5,234 nucleotides of DNA. Source: Candidatus Zixiibacteriota bacterium (GTDB lineage Bacteria > Zixibacteria > MSB-5A5 > GN15 > FEB-12). The stretch covers positions 1 through 5,234 of the forward strand of contig JACZYS010000176.1 in NCBI GenBank assembly GCA_022570975.1. Reading direction: 5' to 3'. The translations under genes were made by a program, and so were the position numbers. Positions 1 through 5,234 of this stretch are shown piece after piece (position 1 is the first letter of the stretch; every line of letters begins with the position of its first letter). Under the pieces are notes generated by a model, which saw nothing but the letters and a program-made list of their open reading frames with translations, was not told where the DNA came from and searched no databases.

Positions 1-46
1 AGAACTTAAATTAATCAGATTGCTCTTTTGTGAGAATTAATGTTTA

Positions 47-415
47 TCAATTTGTGGCCGGATTGTTATCAGAGGGAACCCAGTCTAAAGAAAAACGGTA
101 TTTCTTTTTGTAGCCTTCCGCCTTTTCCATCAAAATTGCATACTTGTTGTCAATTTCTTCCCGTTCATTAACCTGATTGACAACTTTCAGGTTGTTGCAG
201 TACATCTGGTAAGCGGAATTGCGGAAATATTTTTGATTGCTGTCAATAAACTCAAGGAGAGCCAATAGTGAAGCGAAGTCTGAGTGGTCTTTATCCAGAG
301 CATCAAAGGGAGCCTTGAAACGAATCCCCAGTTCGGGAATAGAAAAAGAAACAACGGCTGTTTTCTGAAACTCGTTTTCTTCCGGTAAAGATATTGAACC
401 AAAATAACATTCCAT
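47..415 (-). CDS. Small RNase H-like fold protein, probably non-catalytic
   Basis: A complete 122-residue protein, ATG to TGA, with no signal peptide or membrane segment, so probably cytoplasmic. Its pattern follows a short RNase H domain. N-terminal strands (about 2-8, 20-27, 30-37) precede a helix with LLALLEFI (50-57), a strand YQMYCN (69-74), a helix start NLKVVNQVN (75-83), a second helix (about 90-104), and a final strand ending in DWVPSDNNPA (111-120). In RNase H proteins the last two elements usually read D-S-x-x-V-V-N-Q-V and W-V-P-x-x-x-N-x-x-A-D. Here the expected acidic residues appear to be replaced: Phe5 in YFGS, Ser49 before the first helix, Asn74 after strand 4, and Thr121 at the end. 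The fold assignment is my inference from this pattern and is moderate. Loss of activity follows only if the alignment is right. The gene stands 143 bases downstream of the dGTPase gene and may have its own promoter. Its substrate and role are unknown. Confidence 0.8.
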   Translation of the reverse strand: MECYFGSISLPEENEFQKTAVVSFSIPELGIRFKAPFDALDKDHSDFASLLALLEFIDSNQKYFRNSAYQMYCNNLKVVNQVNEREEIDNKYAILMEKAEGYKKKYRFSLDWVPSDNNPATN

Positions 416-416
416 G

Positions 417-422
417 CCCCCT
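417..422 (-). promoter_or_regulatory. Purine-rich ribosome-binding site candidate, tightly spaced
   Basis: AGGGGG lies one base upstream of the ATG at 415-413. It resembles a Shine-Dalgarno core with one G in place of A, but the spacing is shorter than usual. No other in-frame ATG is seen nearby upstream, so the start at 415 is still the best choice. Confidence 0.35.
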
Positions 423-558
423 ATAATGCAAAGCCTGTGCCTTCCATTAGGTTTTTTTAACCTGTTAATATTGAGTCAGTTACAACTTTTGATGGGATTT
501 TATTGTGCAGACTGATTCATAAAATATGAGTAAGTAAGATATCAAGGAAGTAAAACTC

Positions 559-1698
559 TCAAGAAAATTGGTCATACATGCCTATGGCAAATCTGTCGGT
601 CATTCCGGCAATATAGTCAGCGACAACAATTTCTTGTTTTTCATCATTCAACATTTTCCGGTAACGTTCGGGCATCAGAGAATTGTCTTTGCTTATTTCT
701 CCAAAGAGTTTCTCAATTATTTCTTTTGCCCAATCTGTCATTGATACCATTTTACTATGCTTGTAGAGGTTTCTCTTCAAGAAAGATTTAAGCTGTTTTA
801 TACAGAGAGCTACCTCATCCGACTGAGTATAAATTCTCTCGTTTGATTTTCTGACATCGTTAAGGGATGAGATAGAAAGCTCATTCAGCTTTTTTGCCGT
901 TTGTTTAATTAAATCAGTTACCACAAAATCAATAAGGAATCGAGCCAGATTATGACGCGCATACTGGTCTTTGTCATTAAGAATAACATTGGAACTGCTT
1001 TTGAGCGTGTTCCAGAAATCTGATTCTTTTATCTGCTTGAAATTTATAATGCCCGATGAAAGACCATCGTCTATGTCATGAGAGTTGTAAGTTATTTCAT
1101 CAACAATATCAACCAGACTTGCTTCCATGGTCGGATTAAGATGCGGATCAAACTCTTCACTGACAATTCTGGCACCGGTGGCATGTTTTATAATTCCCTC
1201 CCTGACTTCAAAAGATAAGTTCAGACCCGGGTGGTCGGCATATCTTTCTTCCAAAATATCAATAACCCTCAGCGACTGGAGGTTGTGGTTAAATCCGCCA
1301 ATTGCCCCTAGTAGTTCCGAGAGGACATCCTCACCAGAATGCCCAAATGGCGTATGACCCAAATCATGAGACAGAGCAATTGCCTCGGCCAAATCCTCAT
1401 TTAAGCGAAGATTTCTGGCAATGGTTCGCGTAATTTGGGCAACTTCTATGGTGTGGGTTAGTCTGGTGCGGTAATGGTCTCTTTCATGTGGAATAAATAC
1501 CTGGGTTTTATATTCCAGTCTCCTGAAAGCGGAAGAATGGATAATTCTATCCCGGTCTCTCTGGAAGGCCGTTCTGAGCGGGTGCTCGGCCTGATTATAT
1601 TTTCTTCCCTTTGACTCCGAAGATAAGCAGGCGTATGTTGCCAGCTGTGCCTGTTCTTTTTCTTCAATCTCAGTTCTTGTCAAAAAACCTGAATTCAT
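559..1698 (-). CDS. dgt: Deoxyguanosinetriphosphate triphosphohydrolase-like HD protein
   Basis: An HD-superfamily dNTP triphosphohydrolase of 379 residues. Family members hydrolyse dGTP or other dNTPs to the nucleoside and triphosphate, which controls cytoplasmic dNTP pools. Numbering from the ATG at 1698: RTAFQRDRDRI starts at 42, and HSSAFRRLEYKTQVF covers 54-68. The metal-binding set is complete: His82 in TRLTH, His111-Asp112 in SHDLGHTPFGH, and Asp200 in VDEITY. HDIDDGL follows at 207-213, and the C-terminus holds the family-typical ADYIAGMTDRFA. Length and both ends fit the shorter (about 370-380 residue) dGTPase-like class. A GTG at 1704 could add two residues, but it lies inside the GGGTGA ribosome-binding site, so the ATG at 1698 is preferred. 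It begins 12 bases after the stop of the upstream barrel gene, so co-transcription is likely. Whether it prefers dGTP or acts on several dNTPs cannot be read from the sequence. Confidence 0.95.
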   Translation of the reverse strand: MNSGFLTRTEIEEKEQAQLATYACLSSESKGRKYNQAEHPLRTAFQRDRDRIIHSSAFRRLEYKTQVFIPHERDHYRTRLTHTIEVAQITRTIARNLRLNEDLAEAIALSHDLGHTPFGHSGEDVLSELLGAIGGFNHNLQSLRVIDILEERYADHPGLNLSFEVREGIIKHATGARIVSEEFDPHLNPTMEASLVDIVDEITYNSHDIDDGLSSGIINFKQIKESDFWNTLKSSSNVILNDKDQYARHNLARFLIDFVVTDLIKQTAKKLNELSISSLNDVRKSNERIYTQSDEVALCIKQLKSFLKRNLYKHSKMVSMTDWAKEIIEKLFGEISKDNSLMPERYRKMLNDEKQEIVVADYIAGMTDRFAIGMYDQFS

Positions 1699-1700
1699 AA

Positions 1701-1706
1701 TCACCC
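1701..1706 (-). promoter_or_regulatory. Ribosome-binding site that sets the dgt start
   Basis: GGGTGA followed by TT and the ATG at 1698-1696. GGTGAT matches the 3' part of the canonical complement of the 16S tail (GGAGGTGAT). Aligned that way, the effective spacing is about 5 bases. The alternative GTG start at 1704-1702 falls inside this site, which argues against it. Confidence 0.55.
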
Positions 1707-1710
1707 AAAG

Positions 1711-2532
1711 TTAATCATCTTTTCCAAGCGAGTAAATAAAAGAAATGCCGTGTGAAAGCCCCAGTATATTATGAAAAGATAAAAAGTAAATTATCTCCTG
1801 TTTTTTATACTTCATTTTAAGTCCGCCTCCATAAACCAAAGGAGCGGTTGAAACTTTAAGAGAAATTTTGGCCAGATCAGAAAGCCTGTTTTCCTGCATA
1901 ACAGCAAAACGAGGTTTTTCAAATTCTTCCATGCGAACCGATGCCAGAAGGGTATGTCCCGGTTTTCCGGTGAGGTCGGCATAAATTGTGTAAGTTGGAT
2001 TGTCTCCTATAGAACGGCCGTTATATTTTGGCGAATTAATATTATCAGCAGAAAAGGCAAGGGTCAGATAATTGAGCTTTCCCGAAAGGGAAAATCCGAC
2101 AGCTTTAGAATTAATCCCTTCATATTTATAGCCAAAGTTGATGGATAATAATGAGAAGTAAGTGCCAAGTGATAAGTTCTTAAAAGTATATGCCACGGCA
2201 AGTTTTGAAATACGTTCAGAATAGAAACCGGAGTTTCCAAACTGGGAGATTCCTATAGCGTATGAAATCTTTTTTTTATTTACTAAAGCAGCAATAAAAA
2301 TATTATCCAATTTTGAAAGTTGATATTCCCTGCTGTATCCGCTTTCGATTGAGAAACTATTTCTATTGTTAAAACCATTGAGAAAAGAGAGATTCTCCGA
2401 TGGTGATAGTTCAGTTAATCCAAAACTTCCAACAGAGCCTTTGAAACCGGACGACTGAAAATCGAACCCTTCTGCATGCACAAAGAGCAGTAGCGACAGA
2501 AAATATATGTTTTTGAACTGTTTCATATTCAT
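1711..2532 (-). CDS. PorV/PorQ-like outer-membrane beta-barrel protein
   Basis: A 273-residue exported protein. A signal peptide is visible: Lys4/Lys7, a hydrophobic core at about 9-18, and likely cleavage near residues 20-22. The rest is a run of short amphipathic strands separated by polar turns, with many Gly, Ser, Tyr and Phe and no long hydrophobic helix, as in PorV, PorQ and UPF0164 outer-membrane barrels. An ADNINSP stretch (162-168) resembles the strand-turn seen in such barrels. The usual N-terminal asparagine-proline-alanine motif of PorV-type proteins is not obvious. The C-terminal segment has HNILGLSHGIS (254-264). The start at 2532 is chosen because its ATGA overlaps the stop of the lamin-tail gene by 4 bases; a second ATG two codons later is less likely. 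There is no strong ribosome-binding site, which fits translational coupling. PorV-type proteins shuttle or anchor secreted cargo at the outer membrane, and the adjacent gene encodes a plausible cargo. The specific role is inference. Confidence 0.8.
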   Translation of the reverse strand: MNMKQFKNIYFLSLLLFVHAEGFDFQSSGFKGSVGSFGLTELSPSENLSFLNGFNNRNSFSIESGYSREYQLSKLDNIFIAALVNKKKISYAIGISQFGNSGFYSERISKLAVAYTFKNLSLGTYFSLLSINFGYKYEGINSKAVGFSLSGKLNYLTLAFSADNINSPKYNGRSIGDNPTYTIYADLTGKPGHTLLASVRMEEFEKPRFAVMQENRLSDLAKISLKVSTAPLVYGGGLKMKYKKQEIIYFLSFHNILGLSHGISFIYSLGKDD

Positions 2533-4160
2533 CTGGCAATCACGACCGTTTTTTTCTCAGAGAAAGAATTGCCGGCTTCAAAATAGATAATATAAATCCC
2601 AACCGGCAATAGCTTTCCTGAGTTGGCTTTTCCGTCCCAATTTATCATTGACGGAATATAGGCGCGTCTGTCATAAAATGTTTTTACTTCTCTTCCCTCC
2701 CGGTCATAAATCTTCACACTGTAATAATCTGCCGTCGGCGCATCTATTTTGATCTGTGCAAAATCTTCATAACCGTCGTTATCGGGTGAAAAGATTTCCG
2801 GAGAAACTGAGATTCTGATATCCGGTGCATTGAGTTTATATGTCACCTGATTTTTCTCACCCGGAGAGCCGCCTTGATACTGTGACTGCCCCCAGCTCTG
2901 GTTTTCAAGACTTTCGCCTCTGCTCCAGGTGTAATTGGAGTCAAGAGTAAAAAGATATTCAAACCCGTCAGCTTCAAGCGAATAATTATCAAGCAGTCTT
3001 ATGGTGTCATTGCTGTTTTTCAAGTTATCCCAACTATTTGGCTGTATTATTTTTGTCTGGAGATTTCCGTAGTAGTTTACAAATGATATAGAATCTTCCA
3101 CTAACAACAAGTAATCACCGGGGGAAATCAAAAAGGATAAAGTTGTAATCAGTTTAATATTATTACCAATTTTCAACCCCCAGTCTTTTATATCTATTGG
3201 GGCGCTGTAAATGTTTTTTATTTCAACCCACTCGGTAAGCAAGTTAGCGGTCGGGTTTGGAAGGATTTCGTTTAAAATTAACGGTGGAAAATCTATTCCG
3301 GGGGCTGTGAATAGATAGATATTATTTTCCACCCGGGCATCATCGCCAAGTTTAGCTTCAAGTTGCTGATATAGTGAATCAAAAGAAAACTCTACCGTAT
3401 ATATGTAATTGTCACCGGGTAAGATCTCCGGCAAGATAACGGACAGAAGTGTATCGCCAAAAGATGCGTCAATCAACACAAACGAGCGAAAAAATACAGT
3501 AGTGGGTGATAATGAACCGATTTCTATAACCAGTTTTGTAATTCCGTTTTCTAATACCACTGCAATAGAATCAATAGTAAGGTCACCGGAAACTTGAGTC
3601 CGGGAATTCACTTTCCCCGGCGATGATCCTCTGCCGTCAACAGACTCAAGTATCAGTTGCGAGTCAGGAAAGACCCGCTCCCAGCTAATACCGTCTCCAG
3701 ATGCTGCTGTCCAGTCAAATTGAGAAATTAAAATACTATTGCTGTCAGACAGCTTAACAGTTCCGTTTGAATTGATTAATGAAAATAATGCTACAATTGG
3801 TTCATCATAATATGTCTCAATCAATGTATCCCCCCAAACTTGAGAGTTGTTTCCCCAATAAGACTCAAACGAATTTGTACCATAAAGTTTTCTACAGATT
3901 ATAATGTATGAGTCCTGCTGAATGCTGTCTGATAGTGAGAAGTAAATTGTGTCAGTACCGGAAACAAGAAAGTATCCGTTTAAGATTTCTGTAAAATTAA
4001 AACTATTATATAACTCTATCCATTCAAGAGATGTTGCACTGCCGGGTTCGTTTGAGAGAATTTCGTTGATTATTATCTCTGAACTGATTTTGTGAGGTAA
4101 AGCAATAGACAGAAGGGTGCATATGACTGCGATTTTGATTTTTCTGCTTTTAACAATCAT
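2529..4160 (-). CDS. Exported protein with two lamin-tail domains and a FlgD/type IX-like C-terminal domain
   Basis: A 543-residue exported protein. The signal peptide has a basic start (Lys4, Arg6, Lys7, Lys9), a hydrophobic core at 10-21 and probable cleavage near residue 27. Lamin-tail domain 1 spans about 28-183, with INEIL (31-35), EWIELYN (46-52), a SWER element at 159-162 and a closing SSPG (179-182). A beta-rich linker at about 190-290 resembles CARDB/Ig-type domains. Lamin-tail domain 2 spans about 294-434, with ILNEIL (295-300), EWVEIKN (310-316), WSRGE (412-416) and GSPG (431-434). The C-terminal domain (449-543) has FSPDNDGYED (457-466), VKIYDREGREV (482-492), NWDG (507-510) and VGIYIIYFEAG (520-530), a FlgD-Ig-like fold shared with type IX secretion sorting domains. 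The gene overlaps both neighbours by an ATGA. Lamin-tail domains in bacterial surface proteins are thought to mediate adhesion or scaffolding; the ligand here is unknown. A membrane- or surface-attached role is inference. Confidence 0.9.
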   Translation of the reverse strand: MIVKSRKIKIAVICTLLSIALPHKISSEIIINEILSNEPGSATSLEWIELYNSFNFTEILNGYFLVSGTDTIYFSLSDSIQQDSYIIICRKLYGTNSFESYWGNNSQVWGDTLIETYYDEPIVALFSLINSNGTVKLSDSNSILISQFDWTAASGDGISWERVFPDSQLILESVDGRGSSPGKVNSRTQVSGDLTIDSIAVVLENGITKLVIEIGSLSPTTVFFRSFVLIDASFGDTLLSVILPEILPGDNYIYTVEFSFDSLYQQLEAKLGDDARVENNIYLFTAPGIDFPPLILNEILPNPTANLLTEWVEIKNIYSAPIDIKDWGLKIGNNIKLITTLSFLISPGDYLLLVEDSISFVNYYGNLQTKIIQPNSWDNLKNSNDTIRLLDNYSLEADGFEYLFTLDSNYTWSRGESLENQSWGQSQYQGGSPGEKNQVTYKLNAPDIRISVSPEIFSPDNDGYEDFAQIKIDAPTADYYSVKIYDREGREVKTFYDRRAYIPSMINWDGKANSGKLLPVGIYIIYFEAGNSFSEKKTVVIAR

Positions 4161-4360
4161 ATTAACACCTTGAGAGTAAAAGAGACGGTGAATTCATCCT
4201 GGATGGTTCGTTTTCTGTTGTAACTATAACCAAATTTTGTTGTCGTCTCCAGCCGGTCAAACAATCTTATATGCTCCTGAAAATAAGCGTAGAAATAATC
4301 TATCTTCTTTGAATCCAAATTATATTCCCCCAGATTAGCCCAGATTTTAATTTTGTTAGC
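4157..4360 (-). pseudogene. In-frame C-terminal continuation of the barrel gene beyond a TAG
   Basis: Directly after the TAG at 4363-4361, the same frame runs for 67 sense codons and then TGA (4159-4157). That TGA overlaps the ATG of the lamin-tail gene as ATGA, the same junction used between the next two genes. The translation begins ANKIKIWANLGEY and ends EFTVSFTLKVLI. It is rich in aromatic and charged residues in alternating hydrophobic-polar order, as expected for the last strands of an outer-membrane barrel. There is no ATG or GTG early in the stretch that could start a separate gene. I read it as the true C-terminus of the upstream protein, separated from it by a nonsense codon, a recoded codon or a sequencing error. 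Which of these holds cannot be decided from one sequence. Confidence 0.75.
4166..4171 (-). promoter_or_regulatory. Ribosome-binding site of the lamin-tail gene
   Basis: AAGGTG lies 5 bases upstream of the ATG at 4160-4158, inside the reading frame of the upstream barrel gene. AGGTG matches the canonical GGAGGTG complement, and the spacing is normal. It supports the 4160 start and fits a coupled stop-start arrangement. Confidence 0.55.
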
Positions 4361-4363
4361 CTA
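4361..4363 (-). other. In-frame amber (TAG) codon
   Basis: CTA on the plus strand reads TAG on the minus strand, after ARKNIS and before ANKIKIW. It is the only TAG acting on any gene frame here: the five likely gene ends use TGA four times and TAA once. One base change would turn it into a codon for Gln, Trp, Tyr, Lys, Glu, Leu or Ser. Confidence 0.9.
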
Positions 4364-5234
4364 AGAAATATTTTTCCTTGCTTGCGCAAAAATTATCAGG
4401 TAATCAGAATTGCCTGACTCTTTTTTATACCCGGTATATATCCTGAGGTAACTTTTCTCATCTTTAAAACGAAACTCAAGTCGGATCTTTTGAGTTATTG
4501 ATTCATCCCTACTTGTAAGTCTGTTTCTTATTTTTCTCTTATGCAGAAAATCCAGTTTGAGAGATGATTTATTGTTAAGTTTCCTGCTGACTGCCGAAAG
4601 GAATTCAATATTTGAGGAATCTGTGTTTTTTATCGAATATAGAATAGAATGCCCGGTCGAAAGTTTTTCGCTCAGATACGATGAGCTTTTCAGGAGGAAT
4701 CCGTATTGATTATTCCTCCGACTTGAAAAAGAATAATTGATTGAATCAATAGATATCTGAGAGGTCACTTTACCTGACTTGCTTCCGGAACTTAAATCCA
4801 GAAAATCTTCACCGTAGAACCATGCCGAAAGTCTGAAACTGCTTTCGTTTATTGTGAACTTGTTTTCTGTTACAACAGCTTGAGCACTTCTTATACCTGA
4901 TTGCCTTGTTAACTCAAATCTACTGTATCCGTTCTTGAAAGTGAAATCTTTGTATAGAGCTGTTTTGAAATCTTTCTGGCTCATGTTTGACTCTCTGTTT
5001 CTTATTTTAGTCAGCGAAACTATAAGTGCCGGGAAAGACTTATGTTTTTTGAATCGGAATTCTGACAACAATTTTATGAAATCAAAATTGTCATCTCTGT
5101 TTCTGCTGAGTTGGATTATTGCCTTTGCGTCTGAGTTTCCTGCTGCTACAAAAATACCGTTTTCACCTCCGTAGTCAGGAAATGAAAAAGATTCCCGGTC
5201 AATCTCATCAGAATAATTTAAAAGTTTCCCTCTA
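4361..5234 (-). CDS. Outer-membrane beta-barrel protein, C-terminal part (start outside window)
   Basis: The frame is open from the window edge (first full codon at 5233) to the TAG at 4361, giving 290 visible residues. It reads in from the right edge (RGKLLNYSDEIDRESF...), so the TTG at 5071 is an internal Leu and not a start. The visible part has no long hydrophobic helix. It consists of many 9-12 residue alternating strands separated by Asn/Ser/Asp/Lys-rich turns, for example SFRLSAWFYG, LKLDFLHKRK, KIRLEFRFKD and SYLRIYTGYKK, which is typical of a large outer-membrane beta-barrel. Together with the 67 codons beyond the TAG, the visible protein would be 357 residues plus the interrupting codon. 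From memory, related gene pairs in Ignavibacteriota-like genomes place a helix-hairpin-helix protein with a barrel-like C-terminus before a lamin-tail gene. This gene could be such a protein, but its N-terminus is not visible. Transcription probably continues into the lamin-tail gene. Confidence 0.8.
   Translation of the reverse strand, partial: RGKLLNYSDEIDRESFSFPDYGGENGIFVAAGNSDAKAIIQLSRNRDDNFDFIKLLSEFRFKKHKSFPALIVSLTKIRNRESNMSQKDFKTALYKDFTFKNGYSRFELTRQSGIRSAQAVVTENKFTINESSFRLSAWFYGEDFLDLSSGSKSGKVTSQISIDSINYSFSSRRNNQYGFLLKSSSYLSEKLSTGHSILYSIKNTDSSNIEFLSAVSRKLNNKSSLKLDFLHKRKIRNRLTSRDESITQKIRLEFRFKDEKSYLRIYTGYKKESGNSDYLIIFAQARKNIS

Noticed and set aside
1..46. Two ATTAAT copies near the left edge
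   Set aside because: ATTAAT is its own reverse complement and common in AT-rich DNA; the pairing does not extend beyond it, so there is no usable terminator or site.
187..402. Overlapping 71-codon minus-strand frame inside the 122-residue gene
   Set aside because: It is a frame-shifted shadow of the RNase H-like gene with a low-complexity FLFLF start, and it lacks a ribosome-binding site.
422..427. TATAAT on the plus strand as a promoter -10 element
   Set aside because: No -35 element sits at the right distance (TTGAAC at 394-399 is 22 bases away), and it would point antisense into dgt with no plus-strand gene downstream.
449..463. Hairpin AGGTT-loop-AACCT in the gap after dgt, as a terminator
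   Set aside because: The stem is only 5 base pairs, AT-rich, and no T-run follows it in either direction; the T-run is in the loop.
485..525. Inverted pair TCAGT/ACTGA in the dgt-downstream gap
   Set aside because: A 5-base match across a loop of about 30 bases is expected by chance.
1127..1357. Plus-strand open frame of 76 codons opposite the dGTPase
   Set aside because: It is antisense to the conserved HD-domain coding region and is a shadow of its codon use.
1702..1704. GTG as the dgt start
   Set aside because: It lies inside the GGGTGA ribosome-binding site of the ATG at 1698 and has no ribosome-binding site of its own.
5069..5071. TTG as the start of the rightmost gene
   Set aside because: The same frame is open without a stop to the window edge, with protein-like composition, so the TTG is internal and the gene begins outside the window.
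4935..5174. Plus-strand open frame of 79 codons
   Set aside because: It lies antisense to the continuous barrel frame, and its hydrophobic-looking translation is the usual shadow of beta-strand codons. It has no supporting context.

Overview
The window is an AT-rich stretch of a bacterial chromosome in which every gene I can support lies on the minus strand, so transcription runs from the right edge to the left. The gene content suggests a member of the FCB group (Bacteroidota, Ignavibacteriota, Neomarinimicrobiota and relatives). The evidence is a lamin-tail-domain surface protein ending in a FlgD-like/type IX-secretion-like C-terminal domain, next to a small PorV/PorQ-like outer-membrane barrel. 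The exact phylum is inference.

Layout in transcription order. (1) 5234 to 4157: the C-terminal half of a large outer-membrane beta-barrel protein whose start lies outside the window. Its frame is broken by a single in-frame TAG at 4361-4363. The same frame then stays open for 67 more codons and ends in a TGA that overlaps the next ATG. (2) 4160 to 2529: a 543-residue exported protein with two lamin-tail domains and a C-terminal sorting-type domain. (3) 2532 to 1711: a 273-residue PorV/PorQ-like outer-membrane barrel. Genes 1-2 and 2-3 are each joined by a 4-base ATGA overlap, so they look like one translationally coupled envelope cassette. (4) 1698 to 559: a complete HD-domain dGTP triphosphohydrolase, 12 bases after gene 3 and probably on the same transcript. 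(5) After a 143-base gap, 415 to 47: a 122-residue protein that looks like a degenerate RNase H fold without its acidic catalytic residues.

Genes 1-3 probably build a cell-surface module: one exported protein flanked by two outer-membrane barrels. Genes 4 and 5 have nucleic-acid or nucleotide associations and no clear link to the envelope module. The points most worth a second look are the in-frame amber codon, the three-gene coupled surface cassette and the apparently non-catalytic RNase H-like protein. I saw no RNA genes, CRISPR arrays, insertion sequences or convincing terminators.
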